Of a DNA stretch of 64,000 nt, positions 1-13,400 are shown one piece after another. The position numbers and the translations under genes are program-made. This stretch comes from Luscinia megarhynchos (Eukaryota; Chordata; Aves; Passeriformes; Turdidae): assembly GCA_034336665.1 (NCBI GenBank), contig CM067566.1, positions 23,714,330 through 23,778,329 of the forward strand, written 5' to 3'. How positions within the stretch are numbered: the first letter of the stretch is position 1; each line of letters starts with the position of its first letter. A model generated the notes under the pieces. The model ran no database searches. It worked only from the letters and a program-made list of their open reading frames with translations, and was not told where the DNA came from.

Positions 1-1338
1 GATAAAAGCACTGCACTTACAAAAGAAGCCTAGATTATGGATAACATAATAGGAGTTTTTGAAATATATCCTCCTTCTACCATTTCAAAAGCTTTTTTAT
101 AAATTAAAAGTTTTAAAGTTAACACAGAATATTACTACTTGAATGCAAAATCTCTTTGACAAATACTGAGAAATTTCTAAATTACTCCAGCTCCCTTTTC
201 TGGGCATGAGGACAGAACACATACTATTTAAATTTAAGACAGAAAGAACTTTTGATTCTGAAAAGGATCAAATAAGTCACAAAACCCCCTTAACACTTAA
301 AAGAATAAAGGTTTACTTTCTACTACACTTCAATACTTCTAGTATTTTCCTTCCTTCTAGCATGAAAGCCAAGCATCAATTATTTTAAAAATTTCCTTTA
401 TTAATGCAACAGTGGCTACAAATAAGTGACTTAATTTCAGATTATTTGCAGGATAATGTTAAGTAGGCTATTTAAAAGCAATTTTTTAAAGTACAAGCAT
501 TAAAATGTGAAAAATTATAATAAGGTATGTTCAGGCTGCTGTTTTATTCTTGGCAAACTTCTCTAAAAATATAAGTAACTTTTATTTAGCCTGTTTGGAT
601 GGAAATACCTGTGTAAGACACACAATTCTAACATTTTTATTAGTTAACAATAAAAACCAAACAATATTTTTGTAATGCACTTTTAAAACAAAGGCAGCAA
701 AGACATTTCAAGTGAGATTCATGCTTAATTGCAGTAACTGTAGCAGATTACAGTGATCTCCAAAGTAAGTTACAGTTAGATCAAGGCAGGCCCATTGATT
801 GGTTAGGGAAAAAACGAAGTGTGATAAGAGTGCAGACAATAGCATAAAGCTGACATGTCTAAGAAACATGCACTTTGTCACAATACACAAGAACAGCGCT
901 GCTTTTGCCACCACATGCAGCAGAGATTGTGCAACATCCAAGTTTGTGCAGAGGGTCCTCTACCAGTCCCACCAATGTTAAACTGTATTATTTGCTGAAA
1001 ATAGTGAGTTGGTAGAAACATGTATATTCCTCTTGAACGTATATTTAACCTGGTGTTTAACTTTTTTTCTTCAATGACAACTTGTATGATAAAATTTCAT
1101 ATGGGTAGTGTAAAAACCAAAGAGGAGGGAAACAATTTTAACTTCTTAAAGTGTTATTGCACATTTTCACTTCAATAATCTGCACTTGATAAAAAAACCT
1201 TTTCTAATTTTATAAATACATAAGTTTTGTTGGAGAAAGGTGAATAGGAAAACAAAGATTATCAAAATGTCAGTTTTGTTCATATTTGGTATATGAGGAC
1301 CCACATACACGTATCCTGTGCAACTACTTTATTCTAAC
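1..1338 (-). other. ATP8A1: ATP8A1 intron downstream of exon 7b (partial)
   Basis: AT-rich intron sequence with no further exon recognised. The next coding exon, which should carry the DGET motif, is not in the window. Two sense-strand TGCATG motifs (RBFOX-type) occur at 872-867 and 919-914. Confidence 0.8.
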
Positions 1339-1412
1339 CTTGATGACAGACTGATGAGATCAGCTGGGAGATGTTCCCCATTGGTCACTCTCACTACTTC
1401 CCCTACTGCCAC
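1339..1412 (-). CDS. ATP8A1: ATP8A1 alternative exon 7b (distal copy)
   Basis: This 74-bp exon, phase 0 in and 2 out, encodes [12 protein letters not shown], then [12 protein letters not shown] plus AG. It matches the version I remember for the reference mammalian protein ([19 protein letters not shown]), with Val for Ile and Arg for Lys. Its acceptor is poor: the last 16 bases before the exon are AAACTGGGATGTGTAG. A TTCTAATCA branch-point-like sequence and U/GU-rich tracts lie farther upstream; the donor AAG|GTTAGA is also weak. Weak sites fit a regulated exon. It lies 2.5 kb downstream of exon 7a, and joining both would shift the frame (148 bp). Confidence 0.94.
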
Positions 1413-4400
1413 CTACACATCCCAGTTTGAAATGATTAGAACAGAAAAATAAGTGACAGGGAAAAAAAAACAACAAACAAAACAAAACAAATGAACAAAG
1501 ACAAAAAGACAGAGTTTGAAATTATTATTCAAACAATACATGTTAATTAAAATGTCTGATGACAATTTTTTCAAAATCTATTTTAATCAGGTCAGAAAGA
1601 AAAGAGCTAGAACACTTTCATTTTTACTCAAGTGGTTTATTTTACTGTAAGGCACAAACGTTCGGCTGCAGAACACACCAACATTGTAGGTAAACATTAA
1701 ACAGTGTTATGCTTATATCTCAACTCCATACTTCAATTAAAAAAAATAAAAGCCACAACAACAGATTTTACACCAACTTTTCTGAAGAGACAGGTAACAA
1801 GTACCTTTTTTATGCAGATGTGCTGAAACTTATTTTGTATTTTTTTCCAGTTTTGTAAATTTCAATGTTCACTGAACTAGCAAGAATAATACAGAATTAA
1901 ATCTCAGAAGTTTGTGTTCTTCACTGTAAGAGATTATAGTTTCCAAAAATAATTAAGATCCTCTTGTTCTCCAGAAACTGCTACTGCTGGTAAAAAGAAT
2001 CCAGTATTATTAGTTTGAATTAAAACCAGGCCCACAGACTTGCACTGCTTTTGGAACCTAAAATGTAACTGGGATTCAATAAAGACCTAAAGGCAAAACA
2101 GATGAAAGTCTTCCTGAAGAAACATCGAGATGAGGGATGAAGGAGAGAGCACATGCCCATATGCAGGCAGAATTAGAGGTCATATAGTAGTACAGGGTTC
2201 TCTCCTGGACACAAGGCTGAAACAGGATCCCAGCAATGTAAGTAGGGAAGAAGTTTTAGCTGGAAGAAATGCCTGAACTGGGCTTGGAAAAGCAATTGTG
2301 ATTCAAAGAGTCCCCACTGCAAATTAGATCCTAGAAAAAAAGCTGACAGGAAAATTCAGCATGCGTAATGGTGATAGCTGGACACACATAATGTGTTCTA
2401 ATAAAAGCACTAAAGAGGGGTTAAACAAAGTGGAAACAGTCCTGACCAAGTCCAGCAGCACCTAATTACTATTTTCACTGTCACCTTGTGATACAAGATT
2501 TCTTCAGGGGTTACAAGGATTGCAAAGTAGACTTTTCAGGCAGTTGGTGTTTTCCTGTGTGTAAACCACAACTGTGATGCAAGTGTCCTCCAAATTTGAA
2601 AGGGCACAAACTGTGGAGACACCTAGGAATAGACTCAAATTTAGGGGATTACTCAGGGAGATTATGTAGAAGCTGCTCTGAGAGGATGTAACCTCTTCCA
2701 CCTGCAAGACACTATGGTTAGCATAACAGAAGCTATTACCAGGCCAAACAGAAAAGGTGTCCTTGCTACATGGTGTATTGCCTGCAAAGCTCTTGGTGGA
2801 GAAGCAAAGATCTTGGTGGAGAATTTATAAATGCTTCTCGAAGTACAGAAGTAAAAGGTTTACAGAGAATACTCAAAACAAGCTAAGTTATGACTAACAT
2901 TAGCACTGGAGACAGACTGTGGGGGAAATTTACAGTATTTTCTGGGAACTACTTTACACTTGATAATAATTTATTAGGAGCGTTTTAGAAATAGCTACAC
3001 TTAATTTTGAGATATAATGGAAGACAGAGAAACAATGTACTAGTCTATACCACAGTCTGTCAACAGAAATGCATAGAATCCAAACTTTATTAACTGTAGG
3101 CATGAGTAGATTAATTAACTTCAGTGGGGTCAGAGGGTTTATACCTAAATCATCTTCATACAAATAACACTTCTGCTTGTGCCAAAAAGAAATAAATTAC
3201 AATGCATTCACATTTAGATAATATTCATTAAAAAGGATTCTTAGAATATGTTGTCTGTTGACCTGATCAAATAGATGTTGAAAAATGTGCATCTCCCACA
3301 TAAGATGTGGATTTCTTAAATAAAACTGTCCAAGGAAATGATGATAAACAACTTCTGATTGTCCATGTAAAAAGGGTCACAGCATGACATGCTAAAAATT
3401 AAGTCTTGCTTCCAACTGATGAAATTATTCATTATATATATATATTACATAATAAAGTGAGTGTTCAGACAGTGCTAATTTGATGATTCACATCTCACGT
3501 TCACTTTTTTCCCTGATTCAGTTATCAAACTGGAGACTATATAATTTAAAAAGCATTTCTGTTCCCCTGTAATATATCCATTTTGATTTACGTATGGGAT
3601 GAAATTTGTTGGGTACATATCAAAAAGCCAAGATGGTTAAATATGGCAGTTGAGGTCCAATTTTTAGACAGAGAACCAGTCTTTTTTATATTATATCCAA
3701 CAACAAAATTAACACTACATTTTTCTTAGGGGTAAATTGAATGCCAGTGTAATTTCAAAACTGCAATTTTCACAGTTTTAAAAAAGAATTGCCTTAAATG
3801 ATAAATGACCAAATGAACACAAGACCACACTTCAGAACAGCAGCACTTTTGTTTATTCTTTATTTCCTTGGAGCAATCACAAATAAATAAATAAATGCAG
3901 GGTAGAGAAACCAGCCTCTACACTATAAGCATCAGTGGGCATCTCTACCTTGATGAGAGCAGTACAGTGTCAGCAGGTATATACTCTTTGCCTTTTATTA
4001 TAACTATATCTCCAACATCTACCTGAAAGAAAACTGGGAATTGGTTAATGGTCTCAAACAAAATGTATTATCCCCTTGTTTTAAGCACAGTAAATATTTA
4101 CCTGCTGAATTTGCTATCAAGATTGTTAGAAAACACACACTTAGAGAAGTTAGATTGTACAACTGGACTTCTGTCAAAAGTTATTGGAATTCTTTGGAAA
4201 TCTAATCTTTAACAAGCCTAATTAGCCAACTAAGCCTAATCTTTAATAGCCTTCTCTGTGCAGTTCTTTTATTTTGCTGGTTTTGTCAAATACTTTACTG
4301 AAAGACTGAAGCTGAGTTAAAGAAGAAATTAGTTGCACATAAGATCACAGTTTTGTTGCATCACACCATATCCATCTTCAAAGGTGCAAGCAAATTTCAT

Positions 4401-7400
4401 CTGAACCTTGCCTCCAAATTAGAGTGAGTCAAATTTTCTTCAAGTTTTCAGGTATGGAAACCATTCAAACTACGTGACTAGATGGTAGCATAACATTTAG
4501 TTCTTGAAAGATACCTTTAAGAGTCCACTCCTAACCACTGCATAAAAGTCTTTGAAGTTCTCATCATTTAAGTTGATGAAATACAACAAATACACAAAGT
4601 AACTGGTTTCCATAACGAAGTTTCTGCCTTGACAAACCACATTAGACTAAGGACTTGAGTAATTTTGCCACAGCCATCATATTATTCAGCTTATTCCCAC
4701 TGAACTTAACCAGTTTGGACTCATGCCATCAAAACAGACTTGATTTCAAAGTACATTTTGAGAGACAAATATCAACAAAGAAAAAATAGAATAGAAGAGA
4801 TTATACATTTCCCATAATACCAGTTATTTTTTATCCTTAACAATTACATGGAGAAATAAAACAAAAAAAAATGAAATATGCATTATGATCTAAAAGTGAC
4901 CAATAAAGACACACACCTTTTCCCAGTGGACAATCTCCCATGCACCATTTCGTAGTACTAAAAAAAAGGAGAAAAAAAAAATAATTTTCCAGTCGTACAG
5001 TCTAACTGCAGTATACAGGTACGTGCTAGATTCCTTATGAAAAGCCATACAGACACATCTCACATAATATTTTAGAGCATGCCTTGTTTCTGTGAATTCA
5101 GATCAAGCATTTTAAATATATAGCACATATTGTCTCTAACAGTTTTTTACCACTGAATCTTATTACAAAGTCAATTAGAACATTTTACAAGCCTTGAGAA
5201 TCAAATAAAACTGATATAGATTTTTATGATAATGTGTTTTCCAAAATAAATGAGTAATTGGAATAAAAAGTTCCAAAGTTAAAAAGTTTTGAAATTATTG
5301 AAGAGGCAAGAGGAACATATTCAATATTCATTAGAATTGTCAGGAGGCTCACTGGAGATTATCTATTCTGTTGGTATTGTCATATCAGAGAATTTTAGGA
5401 TCACTAGTCACCTCCTCCACAAATATACTGAAAATACCTCATGCTATTTAAAGTAGCATTAGTATAGTTTTTCCCTGGTAGTCACAATTAATACTGAAAC
5501 CACATTCCACTATTCCAGTTTTTAAGTGTTACTATTATGATAGAAAAAACATGCCTTGTTCCCAGTTAACTGCCAAGATTGTAATTTCAGAGAATAATAA
5601 AGGTAACTTTTTTTAGCTCCAGTTACTGAAGATAAATATGCACCCTGAAGATGAATATGCAAAAAGAAAAAGAAACACGTATGAAACATAGGTATCAATA
5701 CTCGGATAACTTTAAGAGATTGCTCCCTTTCACTGCGTTTTCCACCTTTTAAACCATCAGGAAGCTCAAGTTCCCAATCAGGACCAAGATCTTATGCAAG
5801 AGTGTGCTGACTTCAAAAAAGTGGATCAAAATCTGGAACTACATATGGCCTTTACATTTAAGCCTTCCTGGAGGTTTTGTCCAGACTGAATCCTCTTCTT
5901 GTGTATCTCAATGATATCTGCAATCATTACTTAATCTGCTTAGTAATTCTTTCTGCTTAGTAAGTCTTTCCCTTCCTTCCCCCAAATTTATTAGTGTTGA
6001 TATGCTCAGGGCAATGGTAGATGGGGCACTCCCCCTTTCTGACAGTAAGCAAGATACTTTAATGACTGCCTCACCAACCAGCTGATCATTACACAAAATC
6101 TATTTTGATAACCATTTCCCTCTCCTAAGGAACTCAAGACATTTGATCAAACCGTTACATTGATTTAATAAAAAAATGATTTAATAAAAAACCCCAACAA
6201 ATCAAATCCAAAAGAACTCCATTAGTCTTTATCCACAGTTTTGAAGCAGCACAGAAAGACAGTTTTATTTTTTGTTATGCTTCCTTTTTATTGCTGGCTG
6301 AAAAAAAATTTATCTGTACTCAGAAATTTTAATTATAATGTAGAGACCCATTAAATATACAGGTGATTATGATCTTCTAACAGCAACAGCACCATCTGTG
6401 CTAAATGAGTAAATGATCAAGTTTCTTAAGAACTTCACAACCTTAATCTAGAACTTATTCTATTTTGTGGGGCTAATGTCACTGCAAATTATTACTTCAA
6501 CGGTTTAATTTATGAATTTTGAAATAATCTGCACATGCAATTTTCTACTCAATTACGTCAGCAGTTCAAATTGTATTACTACCATGTGCAAAAATCCAAC
6601 CCCCCACCAAAAAAGGTTAAATAAATTTCCTACCTTGAGTTTGTTTCTTGTTCACCGCATTATCAGCTTTATGCCTTTTCTAAATTAAAAATACAGAATG
6701 GTTAAAGATAAAATTTAAATTCTAATGGTAAAATAAAGCTTTCATACTTCTAATAAAAAACACACCTATCAGCTCCTCCCACTCATCTGTTCAATAAACC
6801 ACGTAAGTATTTAAAAAGGAATATTAATTACTTGGGTAGTTATGAATACCAGGAAAGTCACATCCAGTTCCAAGCTAATTGTATTTTATTAAAATATCCT
6901 TTTATGTGGGCAATCTCTATCTGGACAAGCTCCTTACACAAGGAACTGGTGCATTTCAATACCATAACTTTGCCCTTTCCTGGGAGATGATTCTACCATA
7001 ACAAAGATCATGGAACAATTCTTCATCTAAGTGTCTCATACAGACACCTGAAGTCAGGCAATGACTGTGTAAACATAATGACTCCACTTCTACCAAGCTG
7101 CCTGCACACTTCAACAACAGTAACAAACAGACAAACAAAAAATCAACAGCACACCCTCCCCAAACAGGGGATGATGCCCCTCAGTTTTAATACAGCTGTG
7201 AGACATCTTTGACAGTAATCTTTTGACACAGCTATTAACTACCAGCATTTTCAAGGTATGACCAAACTCAGACACAAAAAGCTTAGGAGAGTACTAGTTT
7301 AAACACACTATTTAGGACTCATGAACCCAGTTCTTCCTGAGCAGGAACATGTTTTAGAAAATTAATCTAAACAGAATTAACTGGTTTAGGCATATTTTTG

Positions 7401-10400
7401 AAACAGATGTTCAGAATTCATGCAAACAATGCATGAATGATGCAAACAAAATCAGAAGTTGTAAAATGAAAGAAAAATAGGTCAAGATACTTGAGTGATT
7501 TATTGCCAATAAAATGTTGATTTGACTCTGAGCTAGCAGCCCTTAAAAGGCCACCTTAAAACTTTGCAAAATTGAAATATTGTTTTTTACTAGATTTTCA
7601 CAGATTACCAGCAGATTCTCCTTTTAAAAAGATGGCTGACTGTACAGATAAATAAACTTTGATCAAAGGGAAAGCATAACTTGATCAAAGCAGATGTCTA
7701 TTTGCTCACAGGGTGAATCTTCTCTGTTTTGAAAAGGTTAATGCCCAGTGCTTTCTGAGGTATGACAGATGAAAATCACTGGAAACAGCTGACAATCTAA
7801 CAGTTCATGTCACAAATCTTGCTAGCACCTTTGAAGCATATGGAAAACACATGCTGTTCATGAATAATATCCTCTGCTAACATCTTGCTCTTCTTGGTAT
7901 TTCATTCCAGAAAAAGAAACATTTGGGTCTTGAGCTAAAAGTGTAATTGTGACAAGTGTGTTTATTTTTATCAATATACAAGGTTCCCATCCAAAAGCTT
8001 TAGTATTCGATGAAAATTACCATTTGTGGAGATCCTAAACATTTCATTGTGCAAAAAAATGAAAATTAATATTTAAGGGAATACACTTTGAATATTTTAC
8101 TATGCAGAAAGTAGCCAGCTTTCTCAGCAAAAATCAGTACAGCAGTATTTGGTTTTAGGTATCTTTGTAGCATTTGGTAATGGGAATTTTATTTAGGTTG
8201 TATATGCACAACTCACTATACCTGATCCCTGCCTTTCTCCCCTGCCACACCAAACTGTACACTTCAAGCTACAAAAAGCAAATAAATGGTAGAAATAAAT
8301 AACAAAACAAAAGCGACTGGATAATTTTAAAAGGGACACTTTGTACAGTAGCAGCAGCCTCAGTTTCATATTTGCCTAGACACTGACAGATGGTGTAAGT
8401 CTGTAAGCACTAACAGCAGAATGGTTAAAAATATCTAAAAGAACATGAATTTATTTTATGGTTTTTTTGTTTTTTTTTTTTAATCCAAAGAGAAAGCAAC
8501 AAAGGCATTTAAGGAGAAACTGATTGCAAGGCAGCAAAAACTAAAAATGCCAAATAGAAGAAAAACATCTAATGAAAACCTCATTGTGGCTTGCAGGACC
8601 ACTTAACTCTGTGACTCAAAAGCTTCATACAACCTAGGGAGCCTATATTTTGCCTACCATCCATTCACAGAGGCAACTGAGGAGAAAACCCATTTAAGTG
8701 TATCAATAAAGGCAGCATGTGACTAACCATCTTCCATTCCAAGCCTCCTTTACAGCTCAACACTCTTCCTCTTGGCCATGCTCCTGCATATACGTTGTAA
8801 TTCTGCTCAAACAATAAATCTGATGTTGCCAGACAGCTTACTGTTTGTGTGCAAGGAAAGACTACATACATCACCTGCAACCCTTTCCAAAACCCAAGAG
8901 AAGTGCCCACAAACAGGAACACTACTCTAGTAGACAAGACACTCTGCTGTATCATGACATCTAATTTCTTGTCCTTCTCATAACGTACCCGCAGAACTAA
9001 AACAAAAGCAGATAAATTCATAGCATCTAGAGTGATCTGGTAAATATTTAAGATTAATTTAATCCCTTAGAAACAAAAAAAAATCAATTAAAAGACTTAT
9101 TTTAAGCAAGTCAGAGAGACAGGTTTCTATCACGTGCTTTTAGTGAAGGGAATAAGGTGCTCAGAAAACCCCAACATCTTTTGTATGAAGTGAAACAGAG
9201 ACTGAAATTCCTTCTTCTACCCTCAAAATAAAAGTAAGTCTGAAAGGACACTTCTATGTTCACAATGCCCCAGCTCTTTTAAAGTCTTTTTTCAATGCAA
9301 GAAGGAAAGCAAAACAACCACTACCACAGACAGTCATTGGAAAGAACCTAGGAAAACGTGCCATAGGTGGAGGCACTGCCTAACAAGGACCAACTCTATG
9401 TTTGTTCCTGGCCATCAGGAGTCAGCAGATCACACTTAGCACTAAGATATGAAATGCTAACAGCAAATTGCACTGGACTGGAGAAACAGGAAAAACTGAA
9501 AAGACCTATTCTCTGTGCAGTCTACAAAACCATGAAAAGTCACAACAGGGAAACAAAGGATTTTACGGATGTGACATTAGAAATAAAGAGGTACATCAAA
9601 TGCTTGGACCTGGATTTGACAACTGGGAAACGTTTTTGCAATATTATAAATGAAAAATATGATAGCTGTTTACAAAATAGTGTTATTAGATACTTACAAT
9701 ATCCTCTATTATCTCCTTCACTGCAGCTACAGCTAAAATAAATAAGAGAGGAACCAATGTTGTGTAGCGGCCTGTTGGTGATACATCTGGTATTTGCTAT
9801 TAAAAAAAAAGGAAAAAGAAATATTTTGCATTGCTGGTTGAAAACATTTTTAATACAATAAACAGTACTTTCTGTGCAAATAAAGACAAGTGCATTCACT
9901 TTTTAGACGTGTTAATTATTTCCAAGACAGCTTTATAGTCTTCAACTCAAAAGCATCTAATACAATAAAAAACATTTGAATTTTAAGCAGTATAGTGTTC
10001 AATGGTTCAAAGGTTTTAGTGTTTGCAGAATAGTCACCTTCCTTTTCTGTGCTTCAAATTGAATTAAAATACCTAATTATAAAATATACCTAAACTTTCC
10101 AATTTAGATTTTTGTTAGAGTAGACACTAGCCCAAGGTATTTTTTGCTTCTTTACAGTCTTAATCTCTTAAGAGATATTTTTTAATCATACTATTAACTG
10201 TATACTAGATATTAACTGATAAATTTAAATAGCTGCCAGACTGCTGTAAAAAACCCATTTTTGCTGACCAGGTATGGGCACAAATGATGCAAGCAAATAT
10301 GTATGTAAAGTAAATTGTGAGAAAATGCAGCTGCTTGTGTTATATACATGGATAGTTACCCATAATTATCTTTATATTGACTAGAGTTCTTAATGGAAAG

Positions 10401-13400
10401 ACTGATAGTTGAAAGGATTGCTGCCTTAACAGCAAGAAAAAAGTACACTAACTAGTGGTGCCCCAAAGTGGTTAAAAGAGATCCTGAATTTATCATAATA
10501 TGTGTTGAAAAACAACCAGTCTTACTTATCAATTATATACATTTCTTTTTGCTACCACCATATTGTACTTCTGAAAGAAAACAGGTTGGTTTAATATGCT
10601 TATTGTAAGACCAATAAAGATCTATCTTCCAGGTTACTGTAGACATTTTTCAAGGAATTAAATGGAAATGAGGCCAAAAGCTACTGATCAGCAAGTGACT
10701 ATTTGCTGGCTACAGTGGAATCTATCCCTTCTCCAGCTATTCCTAGCTTTTCATTCCTTCCTACATATATGCCTGAATTCCCATTCCAACTGCATGTTAT
10801 TTTGCTAGCAAAATCTGAAAGCAGAAGGGTCACCAGCAGCCTGTACTCCAATTCCATTCTCCTCTATTTCCTTCTGCTGGCAATGCAGTCTCACTGACAG
10901 CCTGACATACTAGTGGGCTTTAAAGTCCTAACACTCCACTTGCTAACACTTCTGAAACCTCTTATTCTGTGTCACTACCTTGAGGTGCATAGTGACACCA
11001 CAAGGAACACTGCTGGACCACTGGATTAGCCTGAGATGCCAAATGGGGTTAGCAGGATGTTTGTTTAGAAGCCACAGGCTTGCAGGCAGAAAACCAAATG
11101 AAACCCAGAACTTTTCCCCCCTAGAAAACAGTTGTAAGCTACTTATGCAGGTGCATCATAAAAAAATGCCCCAAGCACTAAAAGTAGTGGCAAAGACATC
11201 AGAGTAAGGACAGAGGAATAAACTTTGACTTGCAGAAACATTTGAAGTGAGAAAGGGAAAAGTACATATTGCAGTTTATGTGCCATTTTTCAGTAATTTT
11301 TGTTTGGTATGTCAATCCCCAACACAATGACCTACTCAACAGACAAATTAACACATGTTAAACAATGTATCTGAAATCATGCAGAAAATGTGTTTTATCA
11401 AATATTTGAAATGCAGAACTAGTCAGTGGTAATTATGACTGCACCTGAGCACAGTTCAATTTTTCATTTATCATCAGCTAATGCATTGAAAGAATAGTAT
11501 ACAAAAACTCCACAATGTTTTCAACTTAAACTATCACAAAACTAAAATATAGATGTGCAAAATGTAATGTACATCTTCAAAAGAGTCTCAGTAAGCTGGG
11601 TCAGAGATTTCACTTTACAAACAGATCTAATGAAGCTGCAGAGGTGACACATATTGTATGCTTCCTTCATAACCACTACACTGATTAACTGGTTTACAGG
11701 AAACAGTTGCTGTAGTATTGGACTCTGTAACTGGTTTTGCTTGTCCAGCCTCCATTTCAATCTTTATCTCTAAGCATAATCACTTCCCCTCAGCTGCAAT
11801 TCCTGTCCCTCAAAAGTTCATAGAGTTCAGGTTTTTAGACAGTACCCTCTAGAAGAAATGACAGCTACAGGTAGGTAACAGTTTTCTGTATACACCAGAT
11901 ATTTTTAAATGGAATTTTCTTTTCACAAGTCTTTTTGACCCAACAGAATTTCAGCTATACTTGACCTGTTTTACAGAAAAATCTTTGTATGCATTTTGCT
12001 CTCTCCAAGGAGCAAGAAAAACACAAACTCAAGCATTTTATTAAAGACATATCTACATGATACAGATGTTCTGATAGGCCAGCTATCTTGTAAAGAATAG
12101 TACAGGAACCTCGAGTATCTCAGTATCTCTATCTATAATATAAATGGTCTCTTAACAAGTTTAAAACACTAGATTCTTATTGTTGATCTTACCTGAAGCA
12201 ATGCAATAAAAAGAAAAAATGCATTAGCAGCTCTTCTGAACTGGGAATAAAGGAACCTTGGCAGGAATGTGATTATGTTGTACTTTGCAGTGCTAAGAGG
12301 AAGAGACAAAAACACATGCTATTATTACAGTACAAAAAATTCTTGAAATGTATTGTTTTCCTCTCAGTTATATAAGCTTTCAAACGAAACAGTTTGCTCT
12401 TTGATTCCAAACTGATAACTGGATATTAAGTGTGCTTTTCCTAGGCTGGAAGAAGAGGATAAAATTTATCCTAGCAAAACAATCTATGCTAAGCCATCAT
12501 CACAAAATATTTAAATTATGAGCTCTCTGTCAGCCTTGCAGATCCGTTTAAGAACAGACCACCACCATCTAAGGTTCTAAAACAATATATGGAAAAAATC
12601 AATCATGCCAAAACTTCTAAGCAAAAGATTTGTAGGAACATTTTAACTTCTTTTTAAGTCAGTCATATTTACTTTGACCTTGCATAAAACAGACAATATA
12701 AGAGGAATGAACATATCCTGCAAAGACCTCTACCAAGCAAAAGTAAAAGGACAAGTTGTATACACCAAGAACTAGCATATAGTTTCTCAAGATCATGGAA
12801 AATCCTACCACATTATTCTCAATGTCTATAAAATTTCTGCACGTTATCAAAAGTACCTTCAGAAAGCACACCTGCTTGGGACAGAAGTATCTTTGCTGTT
12901 CATTTCCTTTGAATTTTAACAACAGAAGTGAGGATGTTATCAGATCTAAAAACACATTACTTACAAGTATTTACTATATGACTTAAAATTCATCAAAAGC
13001 AAACAAAAAACCCCAGTATATATCATTGGCAAAGTCCCTAAAGCCTGAACCTGAAACTGAAAACTAGTCTCATAGGCAACCACAGCATCTTTGTAACTGG
13101 GTGACTGAAAAAGCCAAGTGTTTCCAAAGCACAAACAATGCTGTGCTCACATCTACATCTGCATTCATCTACCAGGAATAGGTTCAAAGATGAACTGAAC
13201 TGAAACCTGAAGAACAAATCCATCCTCCAGGGACACACTGATGGCACAGTGGTAAAGCAGCTGCACCTTTCCCACTCAATTCTTAAAAATTCAGAAGGTC
13301 AGGTTTGTAACTGAAACAGCCTATTTATCCCCTCATTTCACTTCATTCTTCCCTCCAGTGTCTAAGACTGTCATCAGAAATGACAGAAGTAGAATAAACG

